Origin: Leptodactylus fallax
Taxonomy: Eukaryota > Chordata > Amphibia > Anura > Leptodactylidae
Length of the DNA: 64,000 nt
Assembly (NCBI GenBank): GCA_947044405.1
Contig: CAMRHE010000352.1
Span: 372,001-436,000 of the forward strand
Reading direction: 5' to 3'
The notes beneath the pieces were generated by a model. It saw only the letters and a list, made by a program, of their open reading frames with translations, had not been told where the DNA came from and made no database searches. Position 1 is the first letter of the stretch. Each line of letters begins with the position of its first letter. Shown piece by piece: positions 34,533-44,168 of the stretch. The translations under genes were made by a program, and so were the position numbers.

Positions 34533-34975
34533 TGTGAGAAAGTGAAGGGTGTGGTTTGGGAGAACAGGTATGTTCCAGCCAGGCAGTTAAAGGGTGACTG
34601 GTAGAAGCCCACAGCAGGGAGGTCAGCTGACCAATTAAGGCCTGATATAGGCTGTGTGTCAGTACTAGGAGGTGTGGCACTACACTGAGGAAAAGTGTGA
34701 GCTGTATAGCTGAACCTGCATGAAGGTAATTCTGTGCCACCCGTTTGAAGTAACCAGAGCGAGGGTCTGGCAGCCAGGCTCTTGTTTAGAGAGGGACCAT
34801 TTTGTTATGTTAGTTATTTCTCAGCCGAGAAGGTTTTGTTTTTGTTTGTGCCTTTGTAAAGGCAAACCTGTTTATACACTTGCAAGTGAATAAATACTGA
34901 ACTTGAGTGTGATCCAGTCTCTGTGTCCCTGTTTCCTGCACTGCTACCAAGCATCTACCTGAGCGGTTCCCCACA
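34533..34975 (+). repeat. 5' LTR of the gypsy element
   Basis: 443 bases from tgtgagaaagtgaaggg to 'gcggttccccaca'. Contains the polyadenylation signal aataaa at 34889-34894. Compared with the 3' LTR it has an extra block of about 21 bases ('aggtgtggcactacactgag') and a handful of substitutions. Confidence 0.95.
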
Positions 34976-35066
34976 TATGGTGCTTCGGATGTGGGCATAT
35001 GTGCAGTGAGACATACACGGGCTGCGTGTCCTGTAGCTGACGGCACTGAAATAAAGAGCCACAGCC

Positions 35067-35860
35067 ATGGAGGAGGTTGTGAAGCAGCTGATACAGGCTA
35101 ATGCAGCGCAACAAGAGACCAACCGACTTCTGGCCAAGCAGATGTCGATATTGCTGGCTGCTCAGCAAAAGGCTGACCCACCAAAGCCGGAGCGGGACAT
35201 CAGGAAAGAGGTCCGTAAAGCGCTGACCAAGATGACGGCAGAGGACGACATAGAGGCCTATCTGACTGGGTTTGAAAGAGTGGCCAACCGAGAGAGGCCT
35301 CCACGACAGCTCTGGGCCGAGGTGTTGGCACCTTTTTTAGTCGCCGAGCCCCAGCAAGACTATTTTGACCTGAGTGAATAGGATGCTTGCGACTGCCAGC
35401 GGGTGAAGGCGGAGACCCTGGCCCGACTGGGTGTGGACCAGCACGTTCGGGCTCAAAGAGTCCACAATTGGGAATACCAAGAGGCGTTACCACCGAGGTC
35501 ACAAATGCACCACCTTATACAGCTTGTAAGTGGCTCCAGCCGGAGAGGTTGACCCCAGCCCAAGTGGTGGAGCGGGTGGTCATAGACCGGTACCTGAGGG
35601 CTTTACCGGGTAAGATCCAGCAGTGGGTGGGACATGGAGACCCAACTAACGCCAATGAATTGGTGGGGTTGGTGGAACGCTACTGGACTACATAGTCCCT
35701 CAGGAAGGAGCCCCACCAGATCCCACAAGTCCCCAAGGCCCGGAGGTCCAACATTCCTCGAGCTCCCCAGGATAAGAGAGTGACCCAGGGGAGGAGGAGA
35801 GAGACTGTCGTCTGCTGGGATTGCCACAAGCCAGGCCATATTGCGGCTAAGTGTCCCCAT
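35067..35860 (+). pseudogene. Gypsy gag with SCAN-like domain and CCHC knuckle, broken
   Basis: Gag forms the particle shell. The first 104 codons (35067-35381) start MEEVVKQLIQ with a coiled-coil-like stretch and include DDIEAYLTGFERVA and WAEVLAPFLVAEPQQ, then a TAG stop. Reading on with frame changes, a SCAN-like fold is recognisable in 35520-35695 (KWLQPERLTPAQVVERVV, RYLRALPGKIQQWV, NELVGLVERYW). A zinc knuckle CWDCHKPGHIAAKCP lies at about 35810-35856. The vertebrate SCAN domain is known to derive from Gmr1-like gag. At least one stop and two frameshifts make it non-functional. Confidence 0.85.
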
Positions 35861-35961
35861 GCCTTAGAGCCCATGGACTGCAGCCTGGGTCAGAGGGTGT
35901 CCCTCTATGCTGCCCCAGCCTATGCGGCTGCCACCTCGGACACTGATGATGGGCGCCACCT

Positions 35962-36540
35962 ATGCAAAGTGACCGTGGCTGGTACCCAGTGGTGGCACTA
36001 CTGGACTCTGGCAGTCGGGTGACCCTTGTTAATGGGTCCTGTGTCAACCTCGGGATTGTCACCAGATGCACAGTCGGGGTCCTGTGCATACATGGCGATT
36101 TTAGAGACTACCCGACTGTGATTGTCGCCATCCAGGCCCCCTGTGGGGAGAGCCGATACGAGGTAGGGGTTGTCCAGAACTTACCCCATGACCTCATTCT
36201 GGGACGGGACTTTTCCCTGTTTTGGACTCTGTGGCGGGGAAAGCAAAGTTCAAAGAACACAACCCCAGTAATACCCCAAATATTGTCTGGTCAGGTCCTG
36301 GAGCCTGAACCCAATGACAGGGACTCTAGGGTTCCTGCCATATGGGTGACCATCTTAGGAGAAAAAGGTAACTCTGTGTTTCCCCTAGAGGTAATGGCAA
36401 GCGAAGCCGAGGAGGCTGGTACTGAACCTCAAATGTTGGACTTGGAGGTGTCCCACGATAACTTTGGTTCTGCACAACTACAGGACCCCACTCTGAAAAG
36501 GGCCTGGGAGAATGTTATGGTTATTAATGGTGTGTCTTAG
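35962..36540 (+). pseudogene. Gypsy aspartic protease region
   Basis: An open 192-codon stretch. VALLDSGSRVTLV carries the aspartic-protease active site as DSG, and LILGRDF is the second conserved block near the end of the domain. Downstream of the protease the frame continues through a spacer to a TAG at 36538-36540, followed by further stops up to 36600. These separate it from the integrase frame, which would normally be continuous pol. Zinc-knuckle codons lie upstream in another frame. Confidence 0.8.
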
Positions 36541-36609
36541 CGCCCAGGCGCTGAGGAGGTGTTCCCCCGCATGGCTGTCAACTAGGAGTTGTTATACTGA
36601 GTTGACAGG

Positions 36610-38445
36610 GTGCGAAGAGAGACCTTAGAGCAGTTACTGGTACCCCAGCCTTTTCGCCGGACAGTGCTGGAGTTAGCACATAAACATGTGCTAGGGGGAC
36701 ACCTAGGTGCCACAAAAACGCTGGACCACATATTGCAGCGTTTTTATTGGCCAGGGGTATATCATGCGGTTAAAGTGTATTGTGAAACATGTCCGGAGTG
36801 TCAGTTGCATGCCCCCAAGGCATATTTTCAAAGCCCCCTGGTACCTTTGCCCATTATTGAGGTGCCCTTTGAAAGGATTGCCATGGACTTGGTAGGTCCT
36901 TTAGTTAAGTCCGCACGGAGGCATCAGCATATTTTGGTAGTCATGGATTATGCTACCCGATATCCTGAAGCCATCCCACTACGGCACACGTCGGCAAAGT
37001 TGATTGCCAAAGAGTTGTTCGCCATGTTTTGCCGAGTGGGTCTACCCAAGGAGATCCTCACAGATCAGGGTACCCCGTTCATGTCCAAAGTAACCAAGGA
37101 ACTGTGTAAACTCTTCAATATCAAGCAGTTACATACATCTGTTTACCATCCCCAGACAGACGGGTTAGTAGAAAGGTTTAATAAAACCTTAAAAAGTATG
37201 TTAAAAAAGGTGGTAAACAAGGATGGAAAGGACTGGGATGTTCTGTTACCGTATTTGATGTTTGCCATCCGCGAGGTACCACAAGCTACCACTGGGTTTT
37301 CTCCTTTTGAGTTGGTCTACGGCAGACATCCTAGGGGTCTGTTGGACATTGCCAAAGAAACGTGGGAGCAAGAATCCACCCCCCATAAAAGTGTTATTGA
37401 ACACATTGCTGATATGCAGGACAGGGTAGCGGCCGTTATGCCCATAGTCAGAGAGCATGTGGAGGAGGCCCAAAGCGCTCAAAGCAGGGTTTACAATAGG
37501 TTAGCGAAGGTAAGGACCTTTAAACCCGGTGACCGAGTTCTCGTACTCATTCCCACGGTGGAGAGTAAGTTCCTTGCCAAGTGGCAAGGTCCCTTTGAGG
37601 TGATGGAGAAAATAGGAGAAGTGAACTACAAGGTTCGTCAGCCTGGTAGGAGAAAACCAGAGCAGATTTATCATGTAAACCTGCTAAAGGCGTGGAAAGA
37701 CAGAGAGAGTCTGCTTACAGAAAGATCTCCAGCTAAACTGCCTCCTGTACTGTCCCCACAGGCTGCGGTTAGAACTACAGAGGAAGCAGTAGGGGTAACA
37801 ATAGCAGAGTCCCTCACGAAAAGCCAACAGCAAGAATCCAGAGAGTTTGTAGCATGGAATACAGACGTGTTCTCCGAGCTACCCGGCTGTACGTCTATAA
37901 TCAAGCATGATATTGTTACCGAGCCCCAGGTGAAATTACCCTCGAGACCGTACCGGTTCCCCGAGGCTATTCAGAAATGGCCTCAACCTATGAGCACCAA
38001 ACAAGTCAGGTCATTCCTGGGCATTGTTGGGTACTACAGACGCTTTATACCCAACTTTGCCACAGTATCTGCTCCCCTGACGGACCTTCTAAAGGGTAAA
38101 AAGTCCGTTATGGTGCAGTGGAATGACCAGGCCAAAAGTGCTTTTCAGGCGTTAAAGGTGGCCTTGTGTGGATTTCCTGTCCTCATTACGCCCGACTTCA
38201 GCAAAGAGTTTGTGGTACAAACAGACGCAACAGATGTAGGGCTGGGAGCTGTCCTGTCTCAGGAGGTGAATGGAGAAGAGCATCCAGTTACCTACCTTAG
38301 CAGGAAACTCACGCAAGCAGAGAAAAATTACAGGATAGTAGAGAAAGAGTGTCTGGCGATAAAATGGGCGTTAGAGGCCCTGAGGTACTACTTGCTGGGG
38401 AGGCAGTTCGGTCTAGTGACCGACCACTCACCTTCACTTGGATGA
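36610..38445 (+). pseudogene. Gypsy integrase plus RT/RNase H remnant
   Basis: A 611-codon open stretch. Integrase comes first: HHCC zinc binding (H26, H31, C61, C64), catalytic D93 (AMDLVGP), D152 (LTDQGTPF) and E188 (DGLVERF), spacing DD35E, then a chromatin-facing C-terminal part (FKPGDRVLV, KWQGPFEV). RT starts at about residue 430 (LPSRPYRFPEA) and jumps at about 37968 directly to IQKWPQP and RSFLGIVGYYRRF, so fingers and palm with the YxDD box are missing in frame. RNase H follows (QTDATDVGLGAVLS, EKECLAI, VTDHS). A frameshift near 38433 moves the last part (VEHRAGKLQGNADALSR) to another frame. Integrase looks complete; RT cannot work. Confidence 0.92.
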
Positions 38446-38621
38446 GCAGATCCAAGGACAAGAATGCCAGGGTCACTAGGTGGTTCTTGTTCCTTCAAAA
38501 TTTTAGTTTTTCGGTGGAGCACAGAGCCGGGAAACTGCAAGGCAATGCGGATGCCTTGTCCCGGACTCATTGTTTAATGTCTGGAGTTCGCCCCGAGGGG
38601 TCAGAACTGAGGGGGAGAGTA

Positions 38622-39043
38622 TGTGAGAAAGTGAAGGGTGTGGTTTGGGAGAACAGGTATGTTCCAGCCAGGCAGTTAAAGGGTGTCTGGTAGAAGCCCA
38701 CAGCAGTGAGGTCAGCTGACCAATTAAGGCCTGATATAGGCTGAGTGTCAGAACTAGGAAAAGTGTGAGCTGTGTAGCTGAACCTGCATCAAGGTAATTC
38801 TGTGCCACCCGTTTGAAGTAACCAGAGCGAGAGTCTGGCAGCCAGGCTCTTGTTTAGAGAGGGACCATTTTGTTATGTTAGTTATTTCTCAGCCGAGAAG
38901 GTTTTGTTTTTGTTTGTGCCTTTGTAAAGGCAAACCTGTTTATACACTTGCAAGTGAATAAATACTGAACTTGAGTGTGATCCAGTCTCTGTGTCCCTGT
39001 TTCCTGCACTGCTACCAAGCATCTACCTGAGCGGTTCCACACA
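38622..39043 (+). repeat. 3' LTR of the gypsy element
   Basis: 422 bases, tgtgagaaagtgaaggg to 'gcggttccacaca'. Lacks the roughly 21-base block seen in the 5' LTR; otherwise nearly identical. Followed by accc, the target duplication. Confidence 0.95.
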
Positions 39044-39049
39044 ACCCTT

Positions 39050-39283
39050 TGTTGGCAATGACTGCCTGAAGTCTTGAACTCATGGACATCACCAGACGAT
39101 GCTGTGTTTCCTCATTATTAATTCTCTGCCAGGCCTTTACTGCAGTGGTTTTCAGTTGCTATTAGTTTGTGGGCCTTTCTCTCTGAAGTTTAGTCTTTAA
39201 CAAGTGAAATGCATGCTCAATTGGGTTGAGATCAGGTGATTGACTTGGCTATTCAAGAATATTCCACTTCTTTGCTTTAATAC
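39050..39283 (-). pseudogene. C-terminal end of Tc1 element E transposase
   Basis: The minus strand gives [25 protein letters not shown] and ETQHRLVMSMSSRLQAV, the third catalytic block (E of PIE) and the end of a Tc1-family transposase. The reading starts abruptly at 39283, where the hAT minisatellite begins. The part with the second catalytic aspartate is not present on either side of the nest, so sequence was lost during or after the hAT insertion. Confidence 0.85.
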
Positions 39284-41690
39284 AGTGACCCGGTGGCAGC
39301 AACATGAGGAGGGCATACAGTGGCAGAAGTGGAGGTAGTAGCAGCCTTAGGAGAGCATACAGTGAACCAGTGGCTGTGACATGAGGAGGGTATACAGTGA
39401 TCCACTGGTTGCGGCATGAGGAGGGCATACAGTGAACCAGTGGCAGCAACATGAGAAGGGCATAGAGTGACCAGTGGCTGCGGCATGAGGAAGCCATACA
39501 GTGACCCAGTGGCAGCAGCATGAGGAAGACGCAGAGTGACGCAGTGGAAGCTGCATGAGGAGGACATATAGTGACCAAGTGGCAACAACATGAGGAAGCC
39601 ATACAGTGAACCAGTGGCTGCGGCATGAGGAGGCCATACTGTGACCCAGTGGCGGCGGCATGAGGAGGACATACAGTGACCCAGTTCCTCCCCTATGTGA
39701 CTTTGTTCGCCCAGGCAAACGAGGTGTAGAACAGTATGACACCGCTGTGCCTTGCACATGTGGTATGCTGGAGGAGCACTGTTAATTGTCCCTGCAGTGG
39801 AGGCTGAGGAAACAGTGGAGGATGAGGTGAACATTGTTGCAGGACCAATGGCATGAGAACATGGAGGCGGAAGCGGCGCCACCTGGCCAAGTTGTTGGTG
39901 ACATGGTGACAATGTGTAGTTGGCAGCAGCATGAGGAGGGCATACAGTGACCCAGTAGCTGCAGCATGAGGAGGCAATACAGCGACTCGGTGGCAGCGGC
40001 ATGAGGAGGGCATACAGTGATCCAGTGGAAACGGCTTGAGGAGGGCATACAGTGACCCAGTGGCAGCGGCATGAGGAGGCCATACAGTGACCCAGTGGCA
40101 GCAACATGAGGAGGCCATACAGTGACCCAGTGGCAGTGGTATGAAGAGGCCATACAGTGACAAAGTGGCAGCAACATGAGGAGGCCATACAGTCACCCAG
40201 TGGCGGTGGTATGAGGAGGAAATACAGTGGCAGCAACATGAAGAGGCCATACAGTGACCAAGTGGCAGCAACATGAGGAGGTCATACAATGACCCAGTGG
40301 CAGCGTCATGAGGAAGCCATACAATGACCCAGTGGCAGCAACATGAGGAGGCCATACAGTGACCCAGTGGCAGCAACATGAGGAGGGCATACAGTGACCC
40401 AGTGGCAACGGTATGAGGAGGCTATACAGTGACCCAGTGACAGCAGTATGAGGAGGCCATACAGTGACCAAGTGGCAGCAACATGAGGAGGGCGTACATT
40501 GACCCAGTGGTAGCTGTATGAGGAGGGCATACAGTGACCCAGTGGCAGAGGTATGAAGAGGCCATACAGTGACAAAGTGGCAGCAACATGAGGAGGCCAT
40601 ACAGTGACCCAGTGGCAGCAACATGAGGAGGGCATACAGTGACCCAGTGGCAACGGTATGAGGAGGCCATACAGTGACCCAGTGGCAGCAACATGAGGAG
40701 GGCGTACATTGACCCAGTGGTAGCTGTATGAGGAGGGCATACAGTGACCCAGTGGCAGAGGTATGAAGAGGCCATACAGTGACAAAGTGGCAGCAACATG
40801 AGGAGGCCATACAGTGACCCAGGGCAGAGGTATGAGAGGCCATACAGTGACAAAGTGGCAGCAACATGAGGAGGCCATACAGTGACCCAGTGGCAGCAAC
40901 ATGAGGAGGGCATACAGTGACCCAGTGGCAACGGTATGAGGAGGCCATACAGTGACCCAGTGACAGCAGTATGAGGAGGCCATACAGTGACCCAGTGGCA
41001 GCAACATGAGGAGGGCGTACATTGACGCAGTGGTAGCTGTATGAGGAGGGCATACAGTGACCCAGTGGCAGCGGCATGAGGAGGCCATACAGTGACCCAG
41101 TGGCAGCAACATGAGGAAGCCATACAATGACCCAGTGGCAGCAACATGAGGAGGCCATACAGTGACCCAGTGGCAGTGGTATGAAGAGGCCATACAGTGA
41201 CAAAGTGGCAGCAACATGAGGAGGCCATACAGTCACCCAGTGGCGGTGGTATGAGGAGGCCATACAGTGGCAGCAACATGAGGAGGCCATACAATGACCC
41301 AGTGGCAGCAACATGAGGAGGCCATACAGTGACCCAGTGGCAGAGGTATGAAGAGGCCATACAGTGACAAAGTGGCAGCAACATGAGGAGGCCATACAGT
41401 GACCCAGTGGCAGCAACATGAGGAGGGCATACAGTGACCCAGTGGCAACGGTATGAGGAGGCCATACAGTGACCCAGTGACAGCAGTATGAGGAGGCCAT
41501 ACAGTGACCCAGTGGCAGCAACATGAGGAGGGCGTACATTGACCCAGTGGTAGCTGTATGAGGAGGGCATACAGTGACCCAGTGCCAGCAACATGAGGAG
41601 GCCATACAGTGACTAAGTGGCAGCAACATGAGATGGGCATACAATGACCCAGTGGCTGTGGCATGAGGAGGCCATATAGTTACCCAGTGA
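39283..41690. repeat. 35-bp minisatellite inside the hAT element
   Basis: The unit is 'cagtgacccagtggcagc' followed by 'aacatgaggaggccata', 35 bases, about 60 copies. The run is interrupted at 39690-39925 by a transposase-derived segment. Variant units recur at multiples of 35: 'ggcgtacattgac' appears at 40491, 40701 (210 apart), about 41014 and 41531, showing block duplications. Because the unit lacks stops on the minus strand, long apparent frames (up to 511 codons) cycle through all three frames with a 35-residue period. They are not evidence of a gene. Confidence 0.95.
39690..39925 (-). pseudogene. Transposase gene segment captured inside the minisatellite
   Basis: About 235 bases match 43560-43795 of the hAT transposase gene (shared 'cgctgtgcc', 'tgcacatgtggtatgct' and 'cagtggaggctgagga'). 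Minisatellite units flank it on both sides. The same left junction exists in copy A near 315. Frames are broken. Confidence 0.85.
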
Positions 41691-42010
41691 CAGAATGCAG
41701 AGGTGGCAGCAGCGTGAGTAGGCCACAAAGTGGCAAGGTGATATAATGTGTAGGTAGTAACAGCCTTAATAGGCCATACAGTGAACCAGTGGCAGAGTGA
41801 GGAGATGGTAACAGCGTGAGTAGGCCACAGAGTGACAAGGTGATATAATGTGTAGGTAGCAAGAGCCTTAGGAGGCCATACAGTGAACCAGTGCAGAGTG
41901 AGGAGGTGGCAGCAACGTGAGGAGGCTACAGAGTGGCAAGGTGATATAATGTGTAGGTAGCAACAGCCTTAGGAGGTTATACAATAACCCAGTGGCAGAG
42001 TGTGGTGAGG
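41690..42010. repeat. Three copies of a ~102-bp tandem unit at the array edge
   Basis: 'gtgatataatgtgtaggtag' recurs at about 41739, 41841 and 41942, spacing 101-102 bases. Each unit includes partial minisatellite text ('ggccatacagtgaaccagtg'), so the 35-bp array may have grown out of this longer unit. Confidence 0.85.
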
Positions 42011-44168
42011 CAGCATGGATCATTTAATCTGCTGCATCAGGCATTGGTGGGTGGAAATCCTGGCTGATCCACGTCTGATTCATCTTCACAAAGGTTAGGG
42101 TCTCCAAATTTTGGGTGGACAGGCGAGTTCTCCTTGGGGTAACTATGGCCCCCGGTGCACTAAACATCTGCTCTGATGCCACACTACTGGCCTGGGCAGG
42201 ACAGTTTTTCCAGGGCAAACACAGCCAGTTGTGGCCACAAATCCAGTTTGGCTGCCCAATAGTCCAGCGGATCTTCGATGATGGGTGGCAGGGTGCACTC
42301 TAAGTATGCCACCACCTGCTGGTTCAACTTCTGCTCTGTGTCTAGCTGCTGATGAGCAGCTTCTTCACTATGCGGCGGAAGAAAGCTGTTCATTAGCGAC
42401 TCTAGGCTCAGGCTGCTGCTGATGGAGCCGATATTGCTCCTGCCACCCCCACCCCCTCCCACAGCTGCCATGCTAGTGCAAGTTGATCGCTCAGGGCCCG
42501 GTCGGACATGCGAGAGGATGGACGATGGCGCAGATAGGCAGCGGCCAACTTGATACATAGCATGTCTCTATAGTAGTTCAGTTTGTCCTCACTCTCAGCA
42601 GGTATAAAAAAGGTCCCCATTTTAACCCGATAGTGAGAGTCTAACATGGTGGAGAGCCAGTAGTCATCCCAACTGTCACTGTTGGCTGTCACTGCGCAAG
42701 GAAGTCAGCATGCATTGGGCCATTTGCGCAAGTGACTCCGAGGGACACCCTGCATTCATCTCCACTGCATACTGCCATGGTGTGTCTGGGTCATCTACCT
42801 CATCCTCCTCATCTCCCTCTGACTGTTCTGGTTGCTCCTGCTCCTCTTCTCCACCTACTTGGCTACACATTGTTTGTGCTCCAATGTCCTTCTCATCCTC
42901 CTTCTCCTCCAGTTCAACCCCCACAGTGCTCATGTGGCCTTGAAATGCAGACGCCACATCTCCACTCCAGTCCCCTGACTAACCAGATTGAAAAGTATCT
43001 TTTCCAGGATGTGAATCAGTGGAATGAAGTTGTTCATTCCGTAGTCCTGGTGACTGACAAGCAAAGTGGCCTCCTCAAAGGGAACTAGCAAATGGCAGGT
43101 GTCATGCATAAGCTGCCACTGGCTAATGTTAAAGTTACACAGGGGAGTACCTCTGTCCGCTTGGATCATCAAGAAGTCATTTATGGCTTTTCTCTGTTCA
43201 TATAGTCGATCCAACATATGGAGGGTTGAATTCCAATGGGTGGAAAGATCACATATCAGCCTATGTTGTGGGAGGCTGTTCTGCCGCTGCAGCTCAAGGA
43301 GGATATGCTTGGTGGTGTACGAGTGGCTGAAGTGCATGCAAAGTGTCCTTGACATTTTTAGGATGTCTTGCAGATGGGTGGAACACTTAAGGAAACGCTT
43401 GACAACCAGATTGAATACGTGCGCTATGCAGGGCGCATGGCTCAGCCCTCCTTGACGCAGCGACGACATCATGTTTTTCCCGTTGTCGGTCACCATTGTT
43501 CCGATTTTAAGTTCTCTAGGAGAAAGCCAGGATTTGATTTCTTGATTGAGGACATGGAGCAGTTCCTCCCCGTGTGACTTCGTTCACCCAGGCAAACAAG
43601 GTGTAGAACAGCGTGACACCGCTGTGCCCTGCACATGTGGTATGCTAGAGGAGCACTGTGAAATGTCCCTGCAGTGGAGGCTGAGGAGACAGTGGAGGAT
43701 GAGGCAGACATTGTTGCAGGACCAACGGCGTGAGAATGTGAAGGCAGAAGCTGCGTAACCTGTCCAAGTTGCTGGTGTGTCTGGGCAGGCACCACATTAA
43801 CCCAGTGGGCCGTAAATGACATATATTGTCCTTGACCGTAGTTACAACTCCACACGTCGGCGCTGCCTTGTACTTTGGCAGACACCGACAGGCTCAAGGA
43901 CTAGTCCACCTTCTCTTCTACATATTTGTGCAGGGCTGGTACTGCCTTCTTGGCAAAGAAATGACGGCTTGGGACTCTGCACCTCGGCTCGGTGAAAGCC
44001 ATCAGTTCTCTGAAAGGTACAGAGTCCGCCAAGTGGAAAGGGAGTGACTGCAAAACCAGCAATTTGGACAGGAGCACATTCAGCTTCTGCACTCTTGGAT
44101 GAGTGCACGCATACTGTTGTCTCTTAGATATAGATTATGTGATCGATTGCTGAAGCAATAACTGACTA

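Larger units (their letters stand above)
34533..39043 (+). mobile_element. Gmr1-like Ty3/gypsy LTR retrotransposon (IN before RT)
   Basis: Two LTRs (34533-34975 and 38622-39043) flank a 3.6-kb interior, with a 4-bp target duplication accc (34529-34532 and 39044-39047). A primer-binding site candidate begins TGG at 34978 and a purine tract (ctgagggggagag) precedes the 3' LTR. Order inside: SCAN-like gag, CCHC knuckle, protease (LLDSGSR), integrase, then RT remnant and RNase H. Integrase upstream of RT is the Ty1/copia-like order known for the Gmr1 group of Ty3/gypsy elements. The coding region is broken by stops and frameshifts, and the RT core is deleted. LTRs are very similar, so insertion was relatively recent. 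Confidence 0.92.

Noticed and set aside
39283..41690. Regular repeats that might suggest a CRISPR array
   Set aside because: Units are contiguous with no unique spacers, the context is a eukaryotic transposon, and no cas-like gene exists.
40193..41728. Minus-strand frame of 511 codons and several overlapping frames of 130-390 codons
   Set aside because: They translate the 35-bp minisatellite; the peptide repeats every 35 residues in all three frames because the unit lacks stops. No start, domain or composition supports a protein.
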